From positions 206,848-270,847 of the forward strand of contig WNKV01000006.1 in the NCBI GenBank assembly GCA_009720755.1: 64,000 nt of DNA, in the 5' to 3' direction. The first letter of the stretch is position 1; every line of letters starts with the position of its first letter. Made by a program: the position numbers and the translations under genes. Below, one piece after another: positions 9,057-18,026 of this stretch. The notes beneath the pieces were generated by a model. That model was not told where the DNA came from and did not search any database. It worked only from the letters and a program-made list of their open reading frames with translations. This DNA is from Rhodoplanes serenus. GTDB lineage: Bacteria; Pseudomonadota; Alphaproteobacteria; Rhizobiales; Xanthobacteraceae.

Positions 9057-9839
9057 TCAGTGGGTGAACTGCTCGCGCAGAATCCGCTCGTCGAGACTGT
9101 GGCCGGGGTCGAACAGCATCAGCAGGTCGATGGCGTGATCCATGCGGACATCGACGTGCTGGACGAAGCGCACCTCGTCGTGATCGGCGACCGCCGCCAC
9201 CGGCCGTTTGTCGGCCTCCAGCACCTCGATGGTGACCACCGCGGTATCGGGCAAGAGCGCGCCGCGCCAGCGCCGCGGCCGGAACGGGCTGATCGGCGTC
9301 AGCGCCAGCAGGGGCGAGCCGATCGGGATGATGGGGCCGCCGACCGACAGGTTGTAAGCGGTGGAGCCCGCCGGGGTCGCCACCATGATGCCGTCCGCGG
9401 TCAGCTCGCGCAGGCGCTGCTTGCCGTCGACCAGCACGTTCAGGCGCGCCGCCTGCCAGGCCTGGCGGAACAGCGACACCTCGTTGATGGCGCGGTGCTC
9501 GTGACCCTGGCCGTCGGCGTCGACGGTGCGCATCACCAGCGGGTGGATGATGGTCGCCTCGGCGGCGTGCAGCCGCTCCTTCAGCCCGTCCTCCCGATAG
9601 TCGTTCATCAGGAACCCGATGGTGCCGCGATGCATGCCGTAGATCGGCTTGCCCGAGCCCATCAGGACGTGCAGGGTCTTCAGCATCAGGCCGTCACCAC
9701 CGAGGGCGACGATCACGTCGGCATCGGCGGGCTCGACATTGCCGTAGCGGCGGGTGAGCGTCTCCAGCGCCGCCTCGGCCTCCCGGGTCGGGCTGGCCAC
9801 GAAGGCGATCCGCTCGATGTCGGCGGGCAGGCGGCTCAT
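9057..9839 (-). CDS. nadK: NAD kinase
   Basis: NAD kinase phosphorylates NAD+ with ATP to make NADP+. The 260-residue product has the catalytic GGDG at 47-50, the NAD-contacting NE at 119-120 and the conserved TPAGSTAY at 155-162, all typical of bacterial NadK. Length agrees with alphaproteobacterial enzymes, which lack the long N-terminal extension of actinobacterial ones. It diverges from cutA with 73 bp between their starts. No strong ribosome-binding site precedes the ATG at 9839. Confidence 0.94.
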   Translation of the reverse strand: MSRLPADIERIAFVASPTREAEAALETLTRRYGNVEPADADVIVALGGDGLMLKTLHVLMGSGKPIYGMHRGTIGFLMNDYREDGLKERLHAAEATIIHPLVMRTVDADGQGHEHRAINEVSLFRQAWQAARLNVLVDGKQRLRELTADGIMVATPAGSTAYNLSVGGPIIPIGSPLLALTPISPFRPRRWRGALLPDTAVVTIEVLEADKRPVAAVADHDEVRFVQHVDVRMDHAIDLLMLFDPGHSLDERILREQFTH

Positions 9840-9912
9840 TCGGCGCCTCGTGCGGCGACTCGTGAATCGGTTCGTGCCGTGTCGGCGCCGCTGCCGACGA
9901 CAAGGAGTGGCG

Positions 9913-10248
9913 ATGGAACGCGCGGTCTTCGTCTATACGACCTTCCCGGGGCTTGTCGAGGCGGAGGAGGCGGGACGGCTCCTCGTCGAGCGCCGCCTCG
10001 CCGCGTGCGTCAACATTTTCCCCGGGATGGTGTCGGTCTATCGCTGGGAGGGAGCGATCGAGCGGGCCGAGGAGGTCGTGATGATCGTCAAGACCCGCGC
10101 CTCGCTCGCCGAGGGTGTGCGGGCCGCCGTCAAGGAGCGCCATCCCTACACGACGCCGGCCATCCTGGTGCTGCCGATCGAGAGCGTCGACCAGAGCTAT
10201 CTGGGCTGGCTGCTCGCCGAGACCACGGCGGACCACACAGACGACTGA
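9913..10248 (+). CDS. cutA: CutA divalent-cation tolerance protein
   Basis: The 111-residue protein is a complete CutA, a trimeric ferredoxin-like fold protein linked in E. coli to tolerance of copper and other divalent metals. Signature segments are [27 protein letters not shown] and [21 protein letters not shown] stands six bases before the ATG at 9913. Its molecular role is not settled in any organism. Confidence 0.93.
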   Translation: MERAVFVYTTFPGLVEAEEAGRLLVERRLAACVNIFPGMVSVYRWEGAIERAEEVVMIVKTRASLAEGVRAAVKERHPYTTPAILVLPIESVDQSYLGWLLAETTADHTDD

Positions 10249-10371
10249 CCCGCTCGCGACTGATCCGCTCGCCGTTACCCGCGGGGTGTGGGCGGCGTGC
10301 AACACCTCGCGAGCTAATGCGATCGGGTCGGGTCCTGCACGATTGACCTGCGGGGGCGTGCACCCGAAGGT

Positions 10372-10565
10372 GCGCTCGTGTCGGTTCTCCGCGGGCGACC
10401 GCGGGGACGAGAGAGGGAACACGGGACACGGCTGCCTGGCCGTGAAGCCGTGGCTGGACCCGCAACTGTGAGCGGCGAGCCGCATCCAAGACGGCCACTG
10501 GGAAACCGGGAAGGCCGGGTGCGGCGGGGACCCGCGAGCCAGGAGACCTGCCGACACCGTCACCC
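10372..10565 (+). ncRNA. Cobalamin (B12) riboswitch
   Basis: The leader of the TonB-receptor gene holds the conserved adenosylcobalamin-aptamer blocks in order: GAGGGAACACGG-like J6/3 entry near 10411, ACCCGCAACTGTGA at about 10458-10471, CCACTGGGAAACCGGGAAGGC at about 10496-10516, and the B12 box GAGCCAGGAGACCTGCC at 10536-10553. Riboswitches of this class shut off expression when cobalamin is plentiful. The aptamer ends about 190 bases before the start codon, leaving room for an expression platform; the outer boundaries are approximate. Confidence 0.92.
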
Positions 10566-10754
10566 AACCGATGGGCGGGAAGCCCCATACGGAGCGGTCT
10601 TCGCAGCGGTGACATCGTGACCGGCGCGGGGACTCGATGACGTTCTTGTGTGACCTTCGACGTACCGACGGACGGCACCGCCGCCCGATCGGTCCTTCGC
10701 GCCGGCTCATGCCCGACCATCCGCATGATCCGCATCCCGCGAAGGAACCTCGGC

Positions 10755-12851
10755 ATGTCCTGCCTCGATAGATTCGACCGCCGCGCCGCATCGGCGGCCG
10801 CCCTCTCGCTCCTGCTCGCCACCACGGCCCACGCCCAGACGGCCGACACGGCGCTGCCCGACCTCTACGTCACTGCCACCCGCCTCGATGCCGGCATCAC
10901 CGGCGCCTCCACCACGGTGATCACCGCCGAGGAGATCGCCCGCTCGCCCGAGCAGACCGTGCCGGGCATCCTGTCGCGCCAGACCGGCGTGCAGGTCTCG
11001 AACATGTACGGGGGCGCTAACGGGGCGCGCTCGACCGTCGACATCCGCGGTTTCGGCGCCACCGGCATTTCCAACACGCTGGTGCTGATCAACGGCCGCC
11101 GTGTCGACGTGCCGGATCTCCAGGGCGTCGACTGGGGTTCGATCCCGCTCAACAGCATCGAGCGCATCGAGGTGACGCGCGGCAGCTCGGGCGGCGTGCT
11201 GTACGGCGATGGCGCGGTCGGCGGCGTCATCAACATCGTGACCAAGTCGGGCGCCAAGGTGCCGCCCAGCCTGCGGGTCGAGGGTGCCTACGGCTCGTTC
11301 AACCAGAGCGAGGGCCGTGTCTCGGCGACGATGACGCGGGACGCGCACGCCCTCGCGCTGTTCGGCAACGGTGTCCAGGCGGACGGCTATCGCGACAACA
11401 GCAAGTACCGCCAGTACAACGGCGTCGCCGACTATCGCTACACGAAGGACTGGGGCGAGATCTATTTCAACACCGCGGTGAGTGACCAGCAGCTCGGCCT
11501 GCCGGGGGACCGCAGTGTCGATCCGGCGCGCGGCATCAACGAGCTGATCACCGACCGCCGCGGCGCCAGCACGCCCTACGACTTCGCCAAGCAGCAACAG
11601 GTCACCGCCACCGGCGGCTTCCTCTACGCGCTGCGGCCCGGCACCGAGCTGATCGTCGATGGTGGGGTGCGCCGGCGCGCCCAGCAGTACGGCTTCTTCG
11701 GCTATTGCTTCGACTTCATCACCGGCGAGGTCGACAAGGGCTGCCCGGTGCCGCAGAGCTACACCGAGACGACACTGACCACCGTCTCGTTCACGCCGCG
11801 CCTGAAGGCCGAGCTCGACCTGTTCGGCATGCCGTGGCGCTCGATGAGCGGCTTCGACTTCTACGACTCGTCCTACGAGTCGCCGCGGAGCTGGTTCAAC
11901 GGCAGCCCGGCCTATCGCCAATACGATCTCACCCAGACGACGCTCGCCGGCTATGCGATGAATACCGTGACGGTGCGGCCCGGCACCGAGGTGTCGGTCG
12001 GCGGGCGCGTCCAACGCACCTCGGTGCGGGCGAGCGACGCGATCGATCCGTCGGCGCCGTGCTCGGCCTATGGCTGCTTCATCACCCAGGCGCGGCCCTA
12101 TGACGACGCCTCCTACAACACTGCCTGGCACATCGGCCTGGAGCAGCGGCTCGGCGACATGATCACGCTGTTCGGACGCGCGGCGCAGAGCTTCCGCGTG
12201 CCAAATGTGGACGAGCGCATCGCGGTGCGGCCGGGCACCGCCGACTTCGCGCTACAGACCCAGACGTCGCGCGACATCGAGGCCGGCGTGCGGGCCCATG
12301 TCGGCATCTTCGACATGCAGTGGAGCCTGTACGACATGTATCTCGAGAACGAGATCCATTACCGGCCCGACCTGTTCGCCAACGTCAATCTCGACCCGAC
12401 CCGTCGCTACGGCAGCGAGGCGATGATGTCGGCGCGCGTCACCGACACGATTCTCCTCAAGGGCGGCGTCGCCTACACCCGCTCGGTGTTCCGCGAAGGG
12501 CCGTTCGCCGGAAACGACGTGCCGCTGGTGGCCCGCAACACGGCGAGTGCCGGCGTGGTGTGGAACATTCTCGACGAGCGCCTGGTGTTCACTGGCGACG
12601 TCCGCTTCGTCGGCTCGCGGCGCATGGACAACGACCAGGCCAACCGGCAGCCACTGGTTCCGGCCGTGACCCTGGTCGACGTCCGGCTCGGCGGCCGGTT
12701 CGATCGCTATTTCTGGTCGGTCGCGGTCCAGAACCTGTTCGATCAGGAGTATTTCGACTACGCGGTGGCATCCACCGCGGCGCTCGGCCGCTACAACGCC
12801 TATCCGCTGGCGGGGCGCACCTTCATGGTGCGGGCCGGCGCGACGTTCTGA
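10755..12851 (+). CDS. TonB-dependent outer-membrane receptor, probably for cobalamin
   Basis: This 698-residue protein starts with a Sec signal peptide (cleavage near AHAQ, residue 28), followed by a plug domain (about 45-150, with RSTVDIRGFGATG and RGSSGGVLYGDGAVGG) and a 22-strand-type barrel ending in a terminal Phe. GAAGGAACC precedes the ATG at 10755; the frame is open further upstream but lacks a signal there. The cobalamin riboswitch in its leader argues that it takes up vitamin B12 or a corrinoid, as BtuB does. No btuCDF or cob genes follow, so the inner-membrane transporter must lie elsewhere. Confidence 0.88.
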   Translation: MSCLDRFDRRAASAAALSLLLATTAHAQTADTALPDLYVTATRLDAGITGASTTVITAEEIARSPEQTVPGILSRQTGVQVSNMYGGANGARSTVDIRGFGATGISNTLVLINGRRVDVPDLQGVDWGSIPLNSIERIEVTRGSSGGVLYGDGAVGGVINIVTKSGAKVPPSLRVEGAYGSFNQSEGRVSATMTRDAHALALFGNGVQADGYRDNSKYRQYNGVADYRYTKDWGEIYFNTAVSDQQLGLPGDRSVDPARGINELITDRRGASTPYDFAKQQQVTATGGFLYALRPGTELIVDGGVRRRAQQYGFFGYCFDFITGEVDKGCPVPQSYTETTLTTVSFTPRLKAELDLFGMPWRSMSGFDFYDSSYESPRSWFNGSPAYRQYDLTQTTLAGYAMNTVTVRPGTEVSVGGRVQRTSVRASDAIDPSAPCSAYGCFITQARPYDDASYNTAWHIGLEQRLGDMITLFGRAAQSFRVPNVDERIAVRPGTADFALQTQTSRDIEAGVRAHVGIFDMQWSLYDMYLENEIHYRPDLFANVNLDPTRRYGSEAMMSARVTDTILLKGGVAYTRSVFREGPFAGNDVPLVARNTASAGVVWNILDERLVFTGDVRFVGSRRMDNDQANRQPLVPAVTLVDVRLGGRFDRYFWSVAVQNLFDQEYFDYAVASTAALGRYNAYPLAGRTFMVRAGATF

Positions 12852-12871
12852 GCGCCACACCGCCGTGTTGT

Positions 12872-12903
12872 CCGGGCGCGCGGGCGAAAGCCCGCGGGCC
12901 CGG
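12872..12903 (+). terminator. Hairpin with GAAA loop after the TonB receptor
   Basis: Twenty bases past the stop, CCGGGCGCGCGGGC and GCCCGCGGGCCCGG form a 14-bp stem with one mismatch and a GAAA tetraloop. There is no U-tract. From here to 13111 I see no gene. Confidence 0.5.
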
Positions 12904-13111
12904 AGCGCGTCCGGGCCGGCCTGACGTGACGACGTGATCAGGTCGGCCACTCACGGCGCTTCGTGACGTTACCATGGCGGCCTGGCGCGACCGGCTGCGG
13001 CGCCCGGCCGCCGCGCCGGGACCGGCAGGGCTGCCCGAAGAGGCTGGCGCGGCGCTGCCCAACCGCTGATCGCGGCGATCGTGCCGCCATCGTCCAGCCC
13101 GGCCGGAGGGG

Positions 13112-16100
13112 CTATGCCGCGCCCTCGAGCTTGTAGCGCTCGCGCACGAGCTGGCCGACCGCCAGATTGTCGACCTTGCCGGAGCCGAGCAGCGGCAGCT
13201 TCTCGACCACCACGAACTCGGCCGGGATCAGCATCTCGGACAGGCCGCGCGAGCGCACGAAAGCCGCGAAGTCGGAACGGCCGGCGTCGCGCTGCGTCGT
13301 CACCATGATCAGCCGCTCGCCCTTGCGGGCGTCCGGAATGGTGGCGACCGCGTGCATGGCATCCGGCCACAGGTCGAAGGCGAGCGTCTCGGTCGCCGCC
13401 AGCGAGATCATCTCGCCGCCCACCTTGGCGAACCGCTTGGCCCGGCCCTTGATGAAGATGAAGCCGTCGGCGTCGATGCTCACGATGTCGCCGGTATCGT
13501 GCCAGCCCTCCGGTGGCCGCTCGATCACGCCCGGATTCTCGACCCGCATGTAGCCGATCATGACGTTCGGGCCGCGGATGAACAGCCGCCCGCCCTCGCT
13601 GACGCCAGGGACCGGATCGAGCCGCGCCTCCATGCCGGGGAACAGCCGGCCGACCGAGCCGAACCTGTTGAACATCGGGGTGTTGAGCGCGATGGCGGGC
13701 GCCGCCTCGGTGACCCCGTAGCCCTCCAGCACGCGCAGCCCGAACTTCTCGTTGTAGGTGCGGCGAGTGGAGTCCTTCACCGGCTCGGCGCCCGCCATCA
13801 CGTAGCGCAGCGAGCGCAGGTCGTAGGCGTTGGCGGTGCGGGCGTAGCCGTTGAGGAAGGTGTCGGTGCCGAACAGCACGGTGGCGTTGGTGGCGTAGAT
13901 CAGCTCCGGCACCAGCCGGTAGTGCAGCGGCGACGGATACATGTAGATCGTCACGCCGTGCACCATCGGCAGGATGAAGCCGATCGTCAGGCCGAAGGCG
14001 TGGAACACCGGCAGCACGTTGAAGACCTTGTCGCCATAGCCGAAGTCGACCACCGCCTTGGCCTGGGCGGCATTCGCCAGGATGTTGCTGTGGGCCAGCA
14101 CGACACCCTTCGGCACGCCCTCCGAGCCGGAGGTGAACAGCACGGCCGCCGGATCGGTGGGGGCACGCGGCACCAGCGGCTTGCGGAATTCAAGCAGGCC
14201 GCGGATCTTGTCGCGCTTGGTCACGGTCTGGCGGACGTCCTCCAGGTAGACGATGCGATAGTCGGGCGCCAGCGCCGCGATCAGGTTGTCGAGCCGCCCC
14301 TTCTCGACGAAGGCCCGCGACGTCACCACCGTGGTCAGCTTGGCGGCCTTGCAGGCGGCCCGCACATTGGTCGGGCCGGCCGAGAAGTTGAGCATCGCCG
14401 GCACCCGGCCGGCCCACATCAGGCCGATCAGCGTGACGGCCACGCCGTTCGAGTTCGGCAGCAGCACCCCGATGGCCTCGCCGACCTCGGCGAGCGGCGC
14501 CAGCTTGCGGCCGAGCACGGCGGCGCCGATCAGCATCTTGCGATAGGTGAGGGAGCCCGACACCGGGTCCTGGAGCGCGATGCGGTTCATCCCGTGGGTA
14601 TCGCCGGCCTTGATCATGGCCTGCGGGATGGTGCTGTCCAGCGGCTGGGTGCGGTAGATCAGGTCCGACATCACCTGGTAGAGCGCCGCGCCAGCGGCGA
14701 CGCGCCGCTTCTTGCCGCGCAGCTCCGGATCGACCGTGATGCGCACCGGCTCCAGGATCTCGAGCGAGATCTTGGGGAACAGGCGGCGGCGCACCTGATG
14801 GCTCTTGAGCCGCGAGAACGGCGTCTGCTCCAGCCCCTTGATGCGCACCGGCAGCACCATGGCGCCGGACTTGTCGGCGATCAGCCCGGCACCGTCGTAG
14901 ATCTTCATCAGGCTGCCGGTGACGGTGATGCGGCCTTCCGGGAAGATGATCAGGCTCTCGCCGTCCTGCACGGCGCGGATGAGCTGGCGGGTGCCCCACG
15001 GGTTGGTCGGGTCGATCGGCATCGCCCGGGTGAAGCGCAGGAACGGCTTCACCCACCAGCGCTCGGCGATGTGGCAGTCGATGGCGAAGACCGGGTCCTT
15101 GGGCAGGATCGACAGCGCGAACGGCGCGTCTAGGAAGCTCACATGGTTGAGCGCCATGATGGCGTTCGGCCCGGCCTTCTCGACGTTCTCCAGGCCGCGC
15201 ACCTCGGCACGAAAGATGGCGCGCGCCACGGTGGAGAGGAAGTCGCGCACCGGGTTGGTCGGCAGCGTCTTGAAGATCACCCAGCCGACCACCAGGTTGG
15301 CGAGCCCGAGCAGCATGAACAGCACGGCCGGCGTCAGGCCGGCGAGCTGGAGCACCGCGACGAACAGGCCGGCCGCCACCATGAAGGCGGCGTTGAGCAC
15401 GTTGTTGGCGGCGATCACCCGGGCGCGGTGGTCGGGGCCGGCCCAGGCCTGCATGGCCGAGAAGGCCGGCACGATGAAGAGGCCGCCGGCGACCGCCATG
15501 CCGAACAGGTCGAAGCCGACATGCAGGCCGCGGGCGGAGCCGAGCACCTCGGAGATGCCGCGGCCCGTCACCGTGCTGGCGACGCCCGACATCCACCAGC
15601 CGAGATCGATGCAGAGAATGCCGAGCAGGCCGGCGCCGAGCACGGTGGGCAGCAGCACGATGCGGCCGGAGGCGAGCCAGGCGGCGAGCGCCGAGCCGGC
15701 CGCGATGCCGATGGAGAACACCGCGAGATAGACGGTGATCACCTCCTCGGCGGCGCCGAGCGTCGACTTGATCAGCGGCGGCATCAGCGACAGCGCGATG
15801 GCGCCGGTGAGCCAGAACCAGCTCACCACCAGGGCCGACCACCACAGGCGGCGGTCGGCCTTCAGCTCGCCGAGGAGGCGCGCGGTCGAGCGCACGATGT
15901 TGGGATCGAGGCGCAGGTTCGGGGCGCCCTGGCCGGTCCGCGGGATCAGCAGGGCCGAGAGCCAGCACAAGAGCGCCACCACCATCATCAGCCCCGCGAA
16001 GGAGGCCGGATCGCCGCCGTCCTTGGCGGCGAGCCCGCCCACGATGGTGCCGAGCAGGATGGCCAGGAAGGTCGCGCCCTCGACCAGCGCGTTGCCGGCC

Positions 16101-16513
16101 GGCAGCTCCGACTGCTGGAGATGGTCGGGCAGGATGCCGTACTTGATGGGGCCGAACAGCGCCGCGATGACGCCGATCAGGAACAGCGCCACGAACAGCA
16201 GCGCGATCGAGTGCAGCCAGAAGCCGAGCACCGCGAACAGCGCCACCGGGATCTCGATCAGCTTGAGCCAGCGCGCCACGATCGCCTTGTCGTAGCGGTC
16301 GGCGATCTCGCCACCGATCGACGACAGCAGGAAGAACGGCAGGATCAGGGTGGCACCCGCCAGCGTGATCAGCGCCTCGGAGCCCGAGCCGGTCATCCGG
16401 TAGAGGATCAGGAAGACGAGCGAGTTCTTCAGGAAGTTGTCGTTGAAGGCGCTGAAGAACTGGCACCAGAACAGGGGCGCGAACCGTCGGGAGGTCATCA
16501 GGTGCGAGAACAT
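13112..16513 (-). CDS. LplT-PlsC-Aas fusion: lysophospholipid flippase, acyltransferase and acyl-ACP synthetase
   Basis: This 1133-residue protein joins three domains. Residues 1-415 form a 12-helix MFS flippase like LplT (FFSAFNDNFLKN near the start). Residues about 430-620 are a PlsC-type acyltransferase with NHVSFLD at 456-462 and FPEGR at 524-528. Residues about 650-1130 are an AMP-binding acyl-ACP synthetase with the P-loop FTSGSEGVPKG at 793-803. In E. coli LplT and Aas are adjacent proteins that bring lysophospholipids back across the inner membrane and reacylate them. The fusion puts import, acyl activation and transfer in one chain. All catalytic motifs appear intact. Confidence 0.92.
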   Translation of the reverse strand: MFSHLMTSRRFAPLFWCQFFSAFNDNFLKNSLVFLILYRMTGSGSEALITLAGATLILPFFLLSSIGGEIADRYDKAIVARWLKLIEIPVALFAVLGFWLHSIALLFVALFLIGVIAALFGPIKYGILPDHLQQSELPAGNALVEGATFLAILLGTIVGGLAAKDGGDPASFAGLMMVVALLCWLSALLIPRTGQGAPNLRLDPNIVRSTARLLGELKADRRLWWSALVVSWFWLTGAIALSLMPPLIKSTLGAAEEVITVYLAVFSIGIAAGSALAAWLASGRIVLLPTVLGAGLLGILCIDLGWWMSGVASTVTGRGISEVLGSARGLHVGFDLFGMAVAGGLFIVPAFSAMQAWAGPDHRARVIAANNVLNAAFMVAAGLFVAVLQLAGLTPAVLFMLLGLANLVVGWVIFKTLPTNPVRDFLSTVARAIFRAEVRGLENVEKAGPNAIMALNHVSFLDAPFALSILPKDPVFAIDCHIAERWWVKPFLRFTRAMPIDPTNPWGTRQLIRAVQDGESLIIFPEGRITVTGSLMKIYDGAGLIADKSGAMVLPVRIKGLEQTPFSRLKSHQVRRRLFPKISLEILEPVRITVDPELRGKKRRVAAGAALYQVMSDLIYRTQPLDSTIPQAMIKAGDTHGMNRIALQDPVSGSLTYRKMLIGAAVLGRKLAPLAEVGEAIGVLLPNSNGVAVTLIGLMWAGRVPAMLNFSAGPTNVRAACKAAKLTTVVTSRAFVEKGRLDNLIAALAPDYRIVYLEDVRQTVTKRDKIRGLLEFRKPLVPRAPTDPAAVLFTSGSEGVPKGVVLAHSNILANAAQAKAVVDFGYGDKVFNVLPVFHAFGLTIGFILPMVHGVTIYMYPSPLHYRLVPELIYATNATVLFGTDTFLNGYARTANAYDLRSLRYVMAGAEPVKDSTRRTYNEKFGLRVLEGYGVTEAAPAIALNTPMFNRFGSVGRLFPGMEARLDPVPGVSEGGRLFIRGPNVMIGYMRVENPGVIERPPEGWHDTGDIVSIDADGFIFIKGRAKRFAKVGGEMISLAATETLAFDLWPDAMHAVATIPDARKGERLIMVTTQRDAGRSDFAAFVRSRGLSEMLIPAEFVVVEKLPLLGSGKVDNLAVGQLVRERYKLEGAA

Positions 16514-16905
16514 CGGCCGTCCTGGTCTGATGCGGGGTCGGGTGCGGCCGCCGATCGATCGGACACGGCGGCCGCGCTGGAACGGTCAGGAGTTAGCCGG
16601 GTTTCTCGGTGTTCGGCAATATGGCGGCCGACTTGCCGACAGGCGGATTCGGTCGGTCCGGCGGTGGGCAGTGGGCCAACGAGCGGGAGCGGCACGTGGG
16701 GTGATTGTCTCGCACACCGTGACGGGAGTGCCATGGTGCACGGCGGGCACGCCCGGCGCGTGGGCTCGGGGGATGACGCCTTGCGGGCGCGCCCCGATGG
16801 CGGGTGCCCACCATCGTGCCCACTGCATCCACCGCCTGCGGCGCATGCGGCCGCCATGCCGTGATGATGCGTGCCACGATCGAGGTGGGAATGCAGGAGG
16901 CGACA

Positions 16906-17040
16906 TCGCGCGGGACCAGATCGCGCGGGACCAGATCGGACGGCAGGAGATCGCGCGGGACCAGATCGCGCGGCACGAGATCGGGCGGGACGAGATCGCG
17001 CGGAACCAGATTTGGCGGAACCAGATCGGGCGGTCGGGAC
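16906..17040. repeat. 15-bp tandem repeat array, eight units plus a diverged ninth
   Basis: From 16906 the unit TCGCGCGGGACCAGA repeats in exact 15-bp steps to 17025, with a diverged ninth copy to 17040. Because 15 is a multiple of three, every frame reads as a five-residue repeat; on the minus strand one frame gives DLVPR/DLVPP/NLVPR, a spacing and D/N-L pairing like pentapeptide-repeat proteins. No start, ribosome-binding site or conserved gene context supports translation. Confidence 0.85.
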
Positions 17041-17079
17041 CCCGCGGACGAGAGCGGGCGCCTCGTGTCCGGCTGGAGG

Positions 17080-17420
17080 TGCGCTCCGCGGCGCGAAGCT
17101 CTTCGCGGCGCGAAGCTCTCCGCGAAGCGGAGCTTTCCCCGCGAGCGAACTCTCCGCCGGAGCAAACTCTCTACCGGCTCGAAGCTCTCCGCCGCGACCA
17201 AAACCTTCCGCCGGCAAAACTCTCCGTCGGGGCAAAGCCTTCCCCACGAGGAAAGCTCGCCGCCACGATCGGAACCGTCCGCCGCACGAGATCATCCGCC
17301 CAGCGGCGCTTTCCGCCGAGCGACGTGTTCCGCCGCGTGCAGTCTTCCGCCGTGTGCGGTCTCCGCCGAAGACAAGATCCAGCGAGCCGCAACCCGCGCC
17401 GGCCGGTGACCAGCCTGGAG
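17080..17420. repeat. Degenerate 15-20-bp repeat region
   Basis: Read on the minus strand, blocks such as GGCGGAGAGTTTTGCC, GGCGGAGAGCTTCGAGCC and GGCGGAAGACTGCACGC recur every 15 to 20 bases across roughly 340 bp, five of them about 17 bp long. Local frames read AESFEP, TESFA and AESFAP, but the frame changes repeatedly and stops occur. This may be a frameshifted relic of a pentapeptide-repeat gene or a non-coding low-complexity tract. With the 15-bp array it fills most of the 925-bp gap between the LplT-Aas fusion and the zinc-ribbon gene. Confidence 0.55.
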
Positions 17421-17438
17421 CACCAGGCTCGGGGGTGG

Positions 17439-17693
17439 TCAGGCCGCCACGGCGCAGTGCAACTCACCCATCTCGGGCTTGAACTTCACCCAGGTACTGA
17501 ACCCGGTCCCGCACGCCTCGCAGGTCCACAGGTGGCGGACGACCCGATCCGCGACGTGATGAGATTCATCCGGAGCCACCAGGAGGTACGCACAGCGCGG
17601 ACAGTGCTGGCGGCCATACGGGCTCACTCCGGTTTCCCTCTCCAACCTGCGAGACTCACGCACCCCAGACTCACGCACACCGTCGTTCATCAT
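17439..17693 (-). CDS. Small zinc-ribbon protein
   Basis: This 84-residue protein has two CXXC knuckles, CPRC at about 31-34 and CEAC at about 58-61, forming a zinc ribbon, with ARG/GLU-rich sequence before it. Similar small proteins (CPRC...W-C-ACG-F) are common in Hyphomicrobiales but have no known role. GGGAGGAAGG precedes the ATG at 17693 with ideal spacing, which makes it a genuine gene despite its size. It may bind nucleic acid or a protein partner; that is speculation. Confidence 0.72.
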   Translation of the reverse strand: MMNDGVRESGVRESRRLERETGVSPYGRQHCPRCAYLLVAPDESHHVADRVVRHLWTCEACGTGFSTWVKFKPEMGELHCAVAA

Positions 17694-18026
17694 GGCCTTC
17701 CTCCCTTCACCGCCAGTCGTGGCACAGATGCGGGTGAAGGCGCCGCCGCGGAAGCGAGCTTCCGGGTCGGTACACGTTCGGCCTCGCGCGTCGCATATGC
17801 GACGCCGAGACCCCCCGCAGATGTGCCTGTTTTCGGAAGACTGCCGGCCGAGGCGATATCGACCGCAGCTTGGACTTTAGTCTAACAGACACACCGGGGA
17901 TTGTGCCAGCGATAATTCAACGCCGAACGCGGAATCTTGTCCCGCAACGCTACAGCGCGGTTTTCTCAAGTATATCTTCGCCCGATAGCGGAACCGTGTG
18001 TTGTCGGACGCCACCCGCGCAGCGTC
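17694..18026 (+). other. Gene-free spacer, lower GC than its surroundings
   Basis: This 333-bp stretch upstream of the zinc-ribbon gene is noticeably AT-richer than its neighbours. It contains the palindrome GACTTTAGTC at about 17873-17882, which might be an operator for the minus-strand gene. I find no RNA gene or convincing open frame. Confidence 0.4.

Noticed and set aside
13352..16864. Long plus-strand frames opposite the LplT-Aas fusion
   Set aside because: Antisense to a well-supported 1133-residue protein and without recognisable motifs.
16906..17040. CRISPR array
   Set aside because: The units are head-to-tail 15-mers without unique spacers and there are no cas genes.
16498..17295. 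A 265-codon minus-strand frame over the repeat region
   Set aside because: It overlaps the start of the LplT-Aas gene, contains only low-complexity text and has no ribosome-binding site; treated as repeats instead.
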